Of a stretch of DNA of 64,000 nt, positions 43,364 to 53,228 are shown one piece after another. The translations under genes and the position numbers were made by a program. Source of the DNA: Crocinitomix sp. GTDB taxonomy: Bacteria > Bacteroidota > Bacteroidia > Flavobacteriales_D > Crocinitomicaceae. The stretch lies in contig WTCE01000032.1 in assembly GCA_013138735.1 (NCBI GenBank), positions 1 through 64,000 of the forward strand, written 5' to 3'. The notes under the pieces are model-generated. The model was not told the origin of the DNA. It saw only the letters and a program-made list of their open reading frames with translations, and searched no databases. The stretch's first letter is position 1. The number at the start of each line of letters is the position of its first letter.

Positions 43364-45133
43364 TTAAAGTTCTTTTTCTTTCGTTTCAAGTTTATAATTT
43401 CCAAGTCTTAGTAATGCAACAATTAGTAAAAGCATAACTGCTGATGTGTAGTTTTTAGTCGTAAAAAAGCAATGAGCAACATTGTTTCTCAAATTCATTC
43501 CTTTTGACGTGAACAAAAATTTAAAAAACGCAATATCGTCTTCTGGAATTAATGATTTTAGCTTTTCATTATCCAATAATTTGTCGAAACCAATCCTTTC
43601 TTCTGTACTGTTTTCTTTAATTTCTATTGTCTGAGCACCAATCATTCTTGATAACTCACGTAATAAACCTTCAAATTTTAATACCAAACTGTCTATTGCC
43701 AAAATATAGCCTTGAGGATTATGGTTGTTTGTTTTTATGTCAATTTCTGTTTGAACGAAAAAACTTTGTATAGATGGTGAAAGCAATTCAATCCAATTGA
43801 AACCTTGTGTTTCGTTGTTTGTGTCCAAATAAGTATAGTCTTGACCGTACCAAGAATTATTTTTCAAGTAATTAATTAAACTGTCATAGGAAACTTTACC
43901 GTTTTTAATTCCTTTCGAAACAACAAGCCAAATGTGATTGATAGAAAAATTATTAATATGTATTGAGTATGGGTTTATTCCGCCTGATTTGTTTTTACTG
44001 ACGTTTTTATTAATGTCAAACGTAATTGTAGAAACTAAATCGAGCATAACTGGCTTAATTTCTTCATTTAAGGTGGCAGCTTTAGGGAATAAATTTTCTA
44101 AAACTAAATACTCGTAGATATCTTTATAGTTCCCTTTTTCAATTAGCTGTGTGGTTTTTTCCTTAGTGAAATCCCACCATTGGTTTAAAACCTTATTGAA
44201 TTTTTCGTCTTCCAATTCAAAAGAAACTTTTTTAAGGTCAATTGTCTTTTTCGCTTGTTCTAATAAAACCGCAGTCTGCTCAATTTTTTCTTTATTGTTA
44301 GCCTTTTTATACTCTTCTAATGCGTTTGTATAATAATGGTGAGCAATAAAGCCTTGATTTTTTTCGGTTTTGAGTTGTGCAATATGATAATCTCCTAATT
44401 TTTCGTGAAATTCATTTGTTGGTTTATTTAGCTTTTGACTTAGTATTACAAGCAGATTTAAGTAACTTTCTAAAACCCTTGAATCTAATTTTTTAATTGA
44501 TATTTCTGAATATTCGTAAAATGTTTGAGTAATCGAAGAATCTATTTTCTTACCATTTTCAACTATAAATTCCATCAAGGAATATTTAGTAAAATCATTT
44601 AGTTTATCACTTTCCAAAAGCGAAACAAAATAGGTGATAATTTCATCTTTTTTGTAGCTTACCGTTTGACTCACTACAAAAAGATTTTTGAAATATTTTG
44701 CAAAGGAAAAGCATTGTAAATTATCGTCAACTGAGAAAGAAGAATTTTGCAATAGGAACAAATAACTTTCAATTGCTTTTTTAGCAAAATCAATGTGTTT
44801 TTGCGGACTTAACCAAAGTAAATGATTGTATTTTGCTTTATATTTTTGGTTTTTCACCTCTTCTGCTCGGACTTTGATGTAATCAAAATTATCATCAAAT
44901 AACTCTAATGTTGGATAAGCGTTTGAACCACTTTGGAATTTTGGAATATGTAATCCTGTCTCTATTGAGAAGTCAGCAAAAAATAGTTCATAAGAACACA
45001 ATTTCTTAGTGTTTTCGTCTACTGTTTTATCTCGTAAAGCGGTGATGTATTTATAGGTGTTTAAATCTAAATACTGAAAATTAGTATCGTTTTCAAGGTA
45101 TTCGTAATATTCATCTAAATTATTAAAATCCAT
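43364..45133 (-). CDS. HEPN-domain protein, DUF4209-like
   Basis: A 589-aa cytoplasmic helical protein. The first 330 residues are charged helices without a named fold. The C-terminal part has the DUF4209-like pattern AIDSLVLKFEGLLRELSRMI (about 478-497) and then LRNNVAHC, with Arg549 and His554 forming the Rx4H motif of HEPN ribonucleases, followed by a hydrophobic helix (SAVMLLLIVALLRLG). HEPN proteins of this type are frequent toxins or RNases in defence systems. It is the only gene between repeats B and C and has GTTGGC-rich sequence on both sides. Confidence 0.8.
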   Translation of the reverse strand: MDFNNLDEYYEYLENDTNFQYLDLNTYKYITALRDKTVDENTKKLCSYELFFADFSIETGLHIPKFQSGSNAYPTLELFDDNFDYIKVRAEEVKNQKYKAKYNHLLWLSPQKHIDFAKKAIESYLFLLQNSSFSVDDNLQCFSFAKYFKNLFVVSQTVSYKKDEIITYFVSLLESDKLNDFTKYSLMEFIVENGKKIDSSITQTFYEYSEISIKKLDSRVLESYLNLLVILSQKLNKPTNEFHEKLGDYHIAQLKTEKNQGFIAHHYYTNALEEYKKANNKEKIEQTAVLLEQAKKTIDLKKVSFELEDEKFNKVLNQWWDFTKEKTTQLIEKGNYKDIYEYLVLENLFPKAATLNEEIKPVMLDLVSTITFDINKNVSKNKSGGINPYSIHINNFSINHIWLVVSKGIKNGKVSYDSLINYLKNNSWYGQDYTYLDTNNETQGFNWIELLSPSIQSFFVQTEIDIKTNNHNPQGYILAIDSLVLKFEGLLRELSRMIGAQTIEIKENSTEERIGFDKLLDNEKLKSLIPEDDIAFFKFLFTSKGMNLRNNVAHCFFTTKNYTSAVMLLLIVALLRLGNYKLETKEKEL

Positions 45134-45159
45134 TTGGCTTAGTATTTACTCAATCTCAT

Positions 45160-45280
45160 TATTCTCAGTGAGCGTTGGCAAAAAAAATAGCTCTTTTGAT
45201 TTTTCCTGCGTTGGCTTTCGTGTCGGCAAAAAACAAATGTGCTATTTGTGAGGTTGGCTCATTTTTCGCTTGTTGGTAAC
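45160..45280. repeat. Right GTTGGC-rich end of the HEPN gene cassette
   Basis: GCGTTGGCAAAAAAAATAGC, GCGTTGGCTTTCGTG, GAGGTTGGCTCATTT and the terminal GTTGGTAAC (45272-45280) mirror the left end; the last 9-mer is the exact reverse complement of GTTACCAAC at 43233-43241. It abuts repeat C. Confidence 0.7.
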
Positions 45281-45546
45281 AACCGAATAAAAGCAACTTC
45301 CATTTGTAAACGTTTGTAAATGCTTGATTCGGGTTAATTAATAGCTATTAAAGATACATAAATATGGCGAATTAATTGACTTTCTCAGCTTAAAAATTTC
45401 GATTGATTCTAGGTTGAAGTCGATAAGAATAACGGGCTTACAAAGCCCATAGCAATTGCTTTTTGCCCCATTGACAATTACGCATTACTCCTTAACCTCA
45501 GCCGTAACAGTAATTTCCTTTTTTTGATTTTCGATATTGGCTTTTA
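45277..45546. repeat. Island repeat C: native 3' end and downstream region of the OmpA-like gene
   Basis: This is the copy still joined to the complete gene (45485-47758). The duplicated 270 nt cover the last 62 coding bases and about 208 nt of 3' flank. Direct repeats B and C enclose the HEPN module. Confidence 0.92.
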
Positions 45547-47758
45547 CGATCAATTTTCGAACAGATAAGCCGCTTAAACTTTTGGTGTCTAGCGTTAAAA
45601 CTAGCTTTCCTTCTTCGCCAGGTGCGAGTTCTGTTTTATCTAATTCGTAAGACAAACAGCCACATTCTAGCTCAACTTCTTCAATAATTAGTTTTTGTTC
45701 GCCTGTATTTTTGAACGTAAATGTATGTTTTAATGTATCTCCTTTTTTCGCATCACCGAAGTCATATATTTGACTGTTAAACACCATTTCTGCATAGGTT
45801 GTGTCTTGTTTGGCAAAACTCACACTTTGAATTTCAATTTTTCTTTCTAAAGCGGCTTTACGGCTGTAGACGGAATTCTTTTTATCATTGACATTATCAC
45901 TAATTAAGGTATTTGCGGTGTATTCACCAAACGGAATTTGCACAAAGGTTAAATCACCTCCATTATCTGCTTTATGGTCTAGATATGGCGCAAAAACACC
46001 ATCATCATATTTATAGAGGTAATTTATTAAACTTGAAATTCTCCGCTTCGTCAGATTGACATTATAATCGGTTTTAGCCAAGGGACTTGCAAAACCTTTT
46101 ACGGTTACTTCAATGGCATATCCTTTATCCAATTCAATTCTAAGCAAACGCGTAAACTCCTCTAAATCGACGACACCCTGGCGCACAAACTCTAAAAAGA
46201 AGTCATTAATATCCTCTTTAGATTCCTCGGCTAAATCGCCTATTAAGCCTTTCGAATATTCCTTTTTATACTTATCCTCCATGTCCACATAATCATCATA
46301 GGATTCAAGATAGGTTAGCTTTGTCAATGTATCTTTCGTACGTGGATTTGGTTCATCATTATGAAAATATAAGGTAACTGGTAGTTTCTTATTGAGATCT
46401 GTTAAGGATTCAAAACGTGTAGGTGGTTCTAAAATTGGTAAGTGAGCAGTAAAAATATCATTACAGCAAGTTGGATTTTTCGCATAACTTACCCCTTCTC
46501 TGTTCGTGGAATAATAGAATCGTTCTCGGGCTTGATCAATCACAAAATAAGTGTCATTTTGAGATGAATTAACTGGAATCCCCATATTTCGCGGATTCAT
46601 AAAACGCATTTCTTTATTCTCAGCATAAAAAATATCTTGGCCACCAAATCCTTCAAACCAGGCTGAGCTGAAATACAATCTATTTTGAAGTGTATCGTAA
46701 AAAGGCGAAATATCATCATCTAAACTATTTACTCCTCTGCCGGCATTCCGTGGTTTACCATATTTATTTCCAGCGGTAACTGTGCTATACCAAATATCCA
46801 ATCCACCTACCGATTTTTCTCGATTTGAAACGAAGAACAAATACTCTTTACCCGCAATTGTAGTACTATGCGGCATTGTAGTTACAACACCTGGCGTATT
46901 GATGATTTCACCCAAACTATCCACGTCTGTAATTTTACCATTCTTGACTTTACCCACATATATTTTACAATCAAAATTTTGATCGCAACGGGAAAAATAA
47001 AAGCGCTTTTTATCAGGACTAAATGATCCATTTGCGCCATTCGTCCCTTTTTCCTTTACGCCTTTTAAAAGGCCTACATTACTAAAAATGCTGTCTTGCT
47101 GGTCGGCTGTGTAAATTTGTAGGGAATATTCTTTTGTTAAAACCTCTTCATGATTATTAATCGAATCTGCTTTTAAGGATGTGAACCAAAGTTGGTTGTC
47201 ATAAATGATTGGAGCAAGCTCGGCGTCTTTTGAATTAACTGGTGCAGGCAAAGCTTTTGTTAAATAATCGCTGGTATCATTTACGGCTTTAATGGCCCAT
47301 AAACAGCTCTTGATACTTTGTTGTGATTTTTTATATTCGTAGGCTTTCTTTTGCTTTTTAAAGACTTTTTTTGTGAGCTTCCAATGCTCTAAGGATGCTT
47401 CATATTTTCCATTATACTGTTCCATTGTTGCCAACCAAAAAACACTGCGTTGGTAGATGAGCGCATTTTCTTTGGCGTATACTCTGGCATAATAATATTC
47501 TGCTTTTCTATAGTCTTTGTATTTGCGCTGCGCTTCGGCATATTCCCATAAAACTTCAACAGAATTTGAATCGATTCCCATGGCGCGTTCGTAGTAATTG
47601 ATCGCGTAATAATAATCCCCTTCAACCATTTTTTCATCTGCAAATTCCATCATTTGCGTAAACGATTGTGCCGCGCTCCATTGCGGTGCCATGCTCGTTA
47701 AAAAAACGACCAATAAGATTTTAAACAAGAAGTTTTTACTTGGTTTGATAATGGCCAT
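45485..47758 (-). CDS. TPR-PD40-OmpA-DUF1573 envelope protein (T9SS associated)
   Basis: A 757-aa exported protein. The ATG at 47758 lies 2 nt after the PorP/SprF stop and is preferred to the frame start at 47779. The signal peptide is about 8-31. TPR helices run about 30-170, WD40-like PD40 blades about 180-430 (FSPDKKRFYFSRCDQNFDCK, FFVSNREKSVGGLDIWYS), an OmpA-like domain about 525-650 (VTVKGFASPLAKTDYNVNLT, KRRISSLINYL) and a DUF1573 domain 660-757 (YDFGDAKKGDTLKHTFTFKN). Proteins of this plan (PorE-like) anchor T9SS or gliding complexes to peptidoglycan. Its 3' end is the duplicated insertion site of the island. Confidence 0.9.
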   Translation of the reverse strand: MAIIKPSKNFLFKILLVVFLTSMAPQWSAAQSFTQMMEFADEKMVEGDYYYAINYYERAMGIDSNSVEVLWEYAEAQRKYKDYRKAEYYYARVYAKENALIYQRSVFWLATMEQYNGKYEASLEHWKLTKKVFKKQKKAYEYKKSQQSIKSCLWAIKAVNDTSDYLTKALPAPVNSKDAELAPIIYDNQLWFTSLKADSINNHEEVLTKEYSLQIYTADQQDSIFSNVGLLKGVKEKGTNGANGSFSPDKKRFYFSRCDQNFDCKIYVGKVKNGKITDVDSLGEIINTPGVVTTMPHSTTIAGKEYLFFVSNREKSVGGLDIWYSTVTAGNKYGKPRNAGRGVNSLDDDISPFYDTLQNRLYFSSAWFEGFGGQDIFYAENKEMRFMNPRNMGIPVNSSQNDTYFVIDQARERFYYSTNREGVSYAKNPTCCNDIFTAHLPILEPPTRFESLTDLNKKLPVTLYFHNDEPNPRTKDTLTKLTYLESYDDYVDMEDKYKKEYSKGLIGDLAEESKEDINDFFLEFVRQGVVDLEEFTRLLRIELDKGYAIEVTVKGFASPLAKTDYNVNLTKRRISSLINYLYKYDDGVFAPYLDHKADNGGDLTFVQIPFGEYTANTLISDNVNDKKNSVYSRKAALERKIEIQSVSFAKQDTTYAEMVFNSQIYDFGDAKKGDTLKHTFTFKNTGEQKLIIEEVELECGCLSYELDKTELAPGEEGKLVLTLDTKSLSGLSVRKLIVKANIENQKKEITVTAEVKE

Positions 47759-47760
47759 AT

Positions 47761-48765
47761 TTACAAATAGTCGGGACAAATTCTATGTTGAATTTCCTTT
47801 GGTTTAAAGAGATGTAAGATATATTGTAATGAGAATTCAAGTCCGCCACGAACATTACTTGCTGGTGCTAATTGAGACACATTTACGTCATAACTAATAC
47901 CTGCCGTCCATTCATTATAATAAGCACCCGCTGTCAAATAAACCGCATCTTTATTTCTGAACCAAAGACCAGCATATGGAGCGATAAATTCTCCTTTTTT
48001 ATCTTTATACAAATAACGGACATTTGAGCCAATCACAAGTTCTTTATACTTTCCTTGAAATTGCATAAAAATACCCGGTTGTAAATCCCATTCAAAATTT
48101 AATTCATAGATGGCTTTCGCATGAATTACGACCCGTTTATCTCGTTTAATCAATTCATTGCCATAAAAACTTTGTTTGGCTTGCGGTAGGTTAAACCAAG
48201 CAATGCCTGCGGTAATCTTTTTCCGCGCCTCAGGTTGAAACGTATAGATTGCGCCAATAGAAAAATTAAGCCCCGTTCTACTTGTGGTTGATAAGCTTTC
48301 AAGTGTTGGCAAATCAGGATCATAATAAAAGCCATTAAATTGATTATCGAAACTAAGCTGCGAAAAATCAATCCGTTTATGATTAAAACCCAATTGTAAA
48401 CCAGGCGTTACTGAATGCGTTGAGTCTAAATCTAAAAAACGTTGATAGCTTGAGGATAGATTCATTTCAATGGTACGATAATTCCCATCACCTGCAGCGT
48501 CATGAAAAATATTTACCGCATGATACAGTCCCGGCAATAATAGCCCTTCTCTATTTTCGGCAGAAAGTGCCAACGTATTAAACGGACGAGAAACTGCTCG
48601 CCATTGACTGCGTTGATTCGCTGTAAAGCGCCAATCACCATCAAAATTTCCAGTAAGTGCAGGGTTTAAATAAACCGGATTCATATAAAACTGCGAAAAA
48701 TGAATATCCTGCGCCTTTGAAAAAAGCCCAATACTAATAAACACTATGAATAAAATTCCTTTCAC
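47761..48765 (-). CDS. PorP/SprF family T9SS outer-membrane protein
   Basis: A 334-aa outer-membrane beta-barrel protein. The signal peptide (1-18, SKAQD) is followed by the family start IHFSQFYMNPVYLNPALTGN, QRSQWRAVSRPF and GLWFRNKDAVYLTAGAYY. PorP/SprF proteins escort individual type B T9SS cargoes; the cargo gene lies just upstream (4 nt gap) and the TPR-PD40-OmpA gene follows after 2 nt. The three form a typical cargo-partner-anchor operon. Confidence 0.94.
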   Translation of the reverse strand: MKGILFIVFISIGLFSKAQDIHFSQFYMNPVYLNPALTGNFDGDWRFTANQRSQWRAVSRPFNTLALSAENREGLLLPGLYHAVNIFHDAAGDGNYRTIEMNLSSSYQRFLDLDSTHSVTPGLQLGFNHKRIDFSQLSFDNQFNGFYYDPDLPTLESLSTTSRTGLNFSIGAIYTFQPEARKKITAGIAWFNLPQAKQSFYGNELIKRDKRVVIHAKAIYELNFEWDLQPGIFMQFQGKYKELVIGSNVRYLYKDKKGEFIAPYAGLWFRNKDAVYLTAGAYYNEWTAGISYDVNVSQLAPASNVRGGLEFSLQYILHLFKPKEIQHRICPDYL

Positions 48766-48769
48766 GCTC

Positions 48770-51700
48770 TTATTTCAATACGGTTACATTTCCTTTAATC
48801 AAATTCTCTTGCCCATCAAAACAAGTGACTTGCAAGTGATACACATACACATCTGGATCGACAGGCTTCCCTTTAAATGTTCCATCCCAACCTACTGTTT
48901 GATCAGTCGATTCGAAAACCAATTCTCCCCAACGGTCAAATATTTTAAACTGTATTTCTTCTAAATTTAAGCCGCGCACATACAATATATCATTGTTATT
49001 ATCGCCGTTTGGAGAAAATGCATTTGGCACAAAAATGTAAACCTCACCACAGATATATTCATAGGTAGTGACAGTCACTTCAGCATTCGTTTGACAAACT
49101 CCATCTGTCATTATAACTGTATAGGTGCGCGTATTACTAACGGTCGCATCAGTGGTTCTATTTGTTGGGCTCTCTACTCCCGTTGGAGGAATCCAAAGGT
49201 AATCGTAACCTAAAGGGAAAGCTTCCAATGTTGTTGTTCCTCCTTCAGGCACAATATCAGGTGTTGCGGTGGCATAAACCGAACTCGGATCAATTACAAC
49301 CACTTCTACCCAAACAGAATCATAAATTACACAACCCGACTCCGTGATGGCAGTTAAGTAAAAGTACATTGAACTTGGTGGAATTGCAGAAGCATAACCT
49401 GCCGATTCAGCAATTATAAAGGCATCTGGTGACCAATCAAAATCAATATCGAATTCTGGAAATAGGTTTTCTGCATATAATTGAATTGTATCTCCTAAAC
49501 AAATTGTGGTGTCACCTAATACTTCAATTGCACCACTGGCAAAAGTAACCGTTACCGAATCAATCAAATCGCAGAGTTCCCATCCATTAGAAACTTTAAC
49601 GTAATAAGTTGTGGTGGTGGTTGGACTCACTGTAATAGTTGAATCCAAATCATCATCATTGAGCATGGTTCCAAAATCTGGATCTTCAGACCAAATAAAT
49701 GAAGTTGCAGCACCAAAAGCATTGGCCCAGATATCATAAGCCGTTTCTTCACAAACAACTGTATCGTTTGACACTTCCAATTCTAATTCAGGATAGACAG
49801 TAATCACTTTGACCGCAGTATCTGTTAAACCACAAATGGTATCTTCAATTGTTAAAATCACTTCATAGGTTCCAGGTTCAGTAAAAAGAACAACTGGACT
49901 TGCACCATCAACTAGAATTTCACTTCCAGGTCCAAAAACCCAATCAAAATTAACGGTGTCGTTACTTTCATTTTCAAAGGTTAAAGTTAGTGGGGCACAT
50001 CCTTCTAGCAAGGCTACTTCGAAATTAGCAACAGGCACAATTTCAAAATCAAATTTGTATAGAATATTATTGCAATTCGAACTTAGGTTCTCAGCCGACC
50101 AAGCTCCGTCGCTTGTTGGGAAATCACTAAAACCGCCACAACCTCCACAAACCGATTGGTAAACCACGCCATATTTATCAAAACGAGATGTTCCACCATC
50201 TACATGTTCATCTGCCGACGTTCCGCCCATATAAGTTCCGTATAAAATGTCTTCAACATCACGTTCTAAAACAATCATATAAAAGTCAAATCCATTTGGA
50301 GAATCCTCTAAAAAAGCGCCAGGTGTTGTTGGCATTCCAGTGGTTGCTGTTCCGCCAGGCAATATATTTCCGCCCCAACCAGAGACATAAACATTTCCAC
50401 AAAAATCAACCAAAAAGGCCGAAGGTGAAATATCTGTAGTACTAGAACCGTTTCCAAAAACTGTTGTGTATTCGGTGTCATCCAAATCTGGATTTAATTT
50501 CCAAATGAACTGCGAACTTCCTGGATTTGAGTATGCACCCGGGCTTGTCGGCATTACTCCTAAGCTTTGTCCTACTATGTAAACATTATCCCAACGATCT
50601 ACCTCAACAAAAAAGACTTGATCATATAATGACGTTCCAACATACGTCGCTTGAAGGATGGCATCACCGTCTTCATTAACTTTTGCAATAAACCCATCAG
50701 CTTTACCTCCACTTGCCGCTGGCTGAATTCCACCAGCAGTACCAGATAGGTCATTCGAAGTTGTTCCCCCCGCAAAAACCACATTATAACTGGAATCAAT
50801 TTTTACCGAATATCCAGCATCATTGCTTGAACCACCGTAGTAACTTGACCAAATTAAAGTAGAAAAATCTGCTGAAATTTTAAAAACCACCGCATCTTGA
50901 TATCCAGCATTGGTCATTTGAAAGCCACTTTCAACAGGGAAATCATCTGACCAAGTACTTGAGGTAACAATAATATTGTCTAAAGAATCAATCATGATTT
51001 CTCCACGAAATTGATCCCCATAATTGGTTGTTAAAGAATCATAAGCTGCCGCTGAGGAATAGTTTCCAGATGATATTTTATAATTAACACCATCATTTTT
51101 ACTTCCACCAACATAAGTAGAGCCCATCAAATCTAATCCATTTGAACTAAACTTGGCCACATAAATATCTGTTCCAGTTGTTCCGAAATTTGTACCATTA
51201 TATAATACGCTAAAAGGATCTCCACCACCAAATACGGGCTGAAAACCTTCTTCAATCGGGAAATCTGTACTGGAAGTAGCGCCATATAAATACACGTTAT
51301 TGTCTCTATCGCAAATTAGACTATGCACTGTTTCCGTTCCTTGCGTATTGTCTCCGCCTCCAATAAAGTTGGTCCATAACATGGTTGTTCCATCCTCGCT
51401 ATATTTAGATACAAACACATCTGTTGTAGGAGAGCCCACTAAAATCATTGTAATATTTGGGGTTGTATTCCAAGCAGGTCCGGGAGTTGGGTATGTATTC
51501 CCATAGATCGTCCCTGCGCTATATCCCTTGCCATCATAGGCGTAGGTCGCTGTCATTCCAAAATTATCTGTAGTGGAACCACTATAGGTTGCAAAGATTA
51601 ACTCAGGATCAATAATCAATTCCAAATCTGAATCATAAGCACCAATTGCATAAGTTAGCACGGCTTGATTCAAAACAAATTCGCATTCAATTTCTATAAT

Positions 51701-52351
51701 TTTACCATTTTTAATTTGATAAGCATAAGGCTTTTTCTCATGCACCTCTCCTAGGTCAGATTCAATAATTAGGTTGCCGTATTTATTGAGTTTAATTTTC
51801 TCATGGCCTTCATACTCAATTTGAATTTGATTAGGATTAACATTTGGCGCCACGTGGAATTCATATTTTAAAGCGCCCTCTTGTTCCAAGAATAATAAAT
51901 CAATCCCATCATAGAGTTCATTGTAAGTGATATGATGATAGCCATACACTTCACTAGCCCAATGCTGTTCATTATTACCTAAGAAGTAGTTATTGTAATA
52001 AGGCGTTGGATATTTTTTTGTTGTTGAAACGTCTAAATTTGCTCTTAAAAAAGTCGCGGCAACAAGATCTTGCTTAAAAGTAAGTGAATCGCCATTCTTA
52101 TGGGTGTGATCCGGATTGGCGTGTGAATGTTGCAATTCTGCATAATCCATAAAATGGTAGAGGATTCTGCCTTGTTCTAGCCAAATACTACCAGATGGTA
52201 ATTTAGCGCGGTACAAAACACCAGTTGGCCATTGTCCTTTATTCTCAAAAAACTCGTATTCACCTTCCGGCACATCTACCTCTTGTCCCCAACTAACCTG
52301 GGCTATAAAGATAATGAAAATTAAAATCAATCGTTGTAAACGCACCATCAC
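48770..52351 (-). CDS. Secreted SBBP/PKD protein with type B T9SS sorting domain
   Basis: A 1193-aa surface protein. The signal peptide is about 2-22 (IFIAQVSWGQ). After an N-terminal domain (FFENKGQWPTGVLYRAKLPS) residues about 260-740 hold SBBP beta-propeller repeats (DIYVAKFSSNGLDLMGSTYV, GGSKNDGV). A PKD domain lies near 775-850 (FENESNDTVNFDWVFGPGSE) and Ig-like modules follow. The end is the gliding-motility-type CTD (VPNAFSPNGDNNNDILYVRG, FDRWGELVFES, YVYHLQVTCFDG). Type B cargo depends on a PorP/SprF partner, present next door. Either of two adjacent ATGs may be the start. Adhesion is plausible. Confidence 0.93.
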   Translation of the reverse strand: MMVRLQRLILIFIIFIAQVSWGQEVDVPEGEYEFFENKGQWPTGVLYRAKLPSGSIWLEQGRILYHFMDYAELQHSHANPDHTHKNGDSLTFKQDLVAATFLRANLDVSTTKKYPTPYYNNYFLGNNEQHWASEVYGYHHITYNELYDGIDLLFLEQEGALKYEFHVAPNVNPNQIQIEYEGHEKIKLNKYGNLIIESDLGEVHEKKPYAYQIKNGKIIEIECEFVLNQAVLTYAIGAYDSDLELIIDPELIFATYSGSTTDNFGMTATYAYDGKGYSAGTIYGNTYPTPGPAWNTTPNITMILVGSPTTDVFVSKYSEDGTTMLWTNFIGGGDNTQGTETVHSLICDRDNNVYLYGATSSTDFPIEEGFQPVFGGGDPFSVLYNGTNFGTTGTDIYVAKFSSNGLDLMGSTYVGGSKNDGVNYKISSGNYSSAAAYDSLTTNYGDQFRGEIMIDSLDNIIVTSSTWSDDFPVESGFQMTNAGYQDAVVFKISADFSTLIWSSYYGGSSNDAGYSVKIDSSYNVVFAGGTTSNDLSGTAGGIQPAASGGKADGFIAKVNEDGDAILQATYVGTSLYDQVFFVEVDRWDNVYIVGQSLGVMPTSPGAYSNPGSSQFIWKLNPDLDDTEYTTVFGNGSSTTDISPSAFLVDFCGNVYVSGWGGNILPGGTATTGMPTTPGAFLEDSPNGFDFYMIVLERDVEDILYGTYMGGTSADEHVDGGTSRFDKYGVVYQSVCGGCGGFSDFPTSDGAWSAENLSSNCNNILYKFDFEIVPVANFEVALLEGCAPLTLTFENESNDTVNFDWVFGPGSEILVDGASPVVLFTEPGTYEVILTIEDTICGLTDTAVKVITVYPELELEVSNDTVVCEETAYDIWANAFGAATSFIWSEDPDFGTMLNDDDLDSTITVSPTTTTTYYVKVSNGWELCDLIDSVTVTFASGAIEVLGDTTICLGDTIQLYAENLFPEFDIDFDWSPDAFIIAESAGYASAIPPSSMYFYLTAITESGCVIYDSVWVEVVVIDPSSVYATATPDIVPEGGTTTLEAFPLGYDYLWIPPTGVESPTNRTTDATVSNTRTYTVIMTDGVCQTNAEVTVTTYEYICGEVYIFVPNAFSPNGDNNNDILYVRGLNLEEIQFKIFDRWGELVFESTDQTVGWDGTFKGKPVDPDVYVYHLQVTCFDGQENLIKGNVTVLK

Positions 52352-52446
52352 TGCAATTTAAGAAAAAAATTAAACTGAACCTATTTAACTTTAAACGAAA
52401 TAAGAGGCTAGATGGTTGATGCAATAAACCCGATTACTTTAAAATT

Positions 52447-53049
52447 TTATATGAAAGCGGAAATTATCTTAAGCAAATTCTGAATTTTTTGATGTTGAGA
52501 TTTGCTGACACTTAGTGTCTTTTCATTTGACATTAGCAATTCTCCACCGTTGCTTTTTAAATAGGCCTGCACCTCAGTCAAATTCGCAATATAAGTGCGG
52601 TGAATTCTAGTAAAACATGGTTCTATCAGGACTTTTTCAAATGATTTTATGGTTCTGGAAACTAAAATTGGTCTTGCCGTTCTTAAATAAATTTTTGTAT
52701 AATTACTAGTAGCCTCCAAGTAGACGATCTCTTTTTTATATATAAACTGGGTTCCATTGCTTATTGGAATAGCAATTTTATCAGACTCTTTTACCTCTTT
52801 AAAATCTAACAACCTATCCTCTCGAGCAAACTCATTGACTCTTCTTCTTCCTAGAATCTTTTTAATTAGCTCTCCAAAATCTTCTGAATAGATAGGCCCT
52901 AACAAATAACTGAAAAGTTTCTTTTCTATCCCTTCCAATTCAAGTGGACTATCTGAGGCGGCAAACATTGTTCTAAAATTGTTGACCACTAGCTCTTGAT
53001 CAATTTTCGTAAGTCCGTTCAGTTGATTGTTATGTTCTAGCTGATTCAT
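52447..53049 (-). CDS. LytTR-type DNA-binding regulator without receiver domain
   Basis: A 200-aa cytoplasmic regulator. Residues 1-85 have no recognised domain (no CheY-like Asp pocket). Residues about 95-195 are LytTR: KKEIVYLEATSNYTKIYLRT, ILVSRTIKSFEKVLI, FTRIHRTYIANLTEVQAYLK and TLSVSKSQHQKI. LytTR proteins bind direct repeats about 21 bp apart; two such repeats stand before the lipoprotein genes upstream on the same strand (55129-55162 and 57261-57294), making those the likely targets. It is probably transcribed separately because terminators lie at 53229 and 53318. Confidence 0.9.
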   Translation of the reverse strand: MNQLEHNNQLNGLTKIDQELVVNNFRTMFAASDSPLELEGIEKKLFSYLLGPIYSEDFGELIKKILGRRRVNEFAREDRLLDFKEVKESDKIAIPISNGTQFIYKKEIVYLEATSNYTKIYLRTARPILVSRTIKSFEKVLIEPCFTRIHRTYIANLTEVQAYLKSNGGELLMSNEKTLSVSKSQHQKIQNLLKIISAFI

Positions 53050-53228
53050 AAGTTTGTGTTTTAGGTTACCACAAATTTAACCCTGACAAAGGATACCTAA
53101 CTGAACGTCAATCATTTTTGGTTCTGACTTAAGTCTCCTTGCCCTTTGAGTTATATCATTTCTATATCTGACGAAAGTCAGGTAGTTAAAATGAGAAGGA
53201 TATGCATCATACCTCATAACATAACACC

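Noticed and set aside
42734-45546. Repeats B and C as the ends of an insertion sequence
   Set aside because: They are long direct, not inverted, repeats, carry the coding end of a resident gene, and no transposase lies between them.
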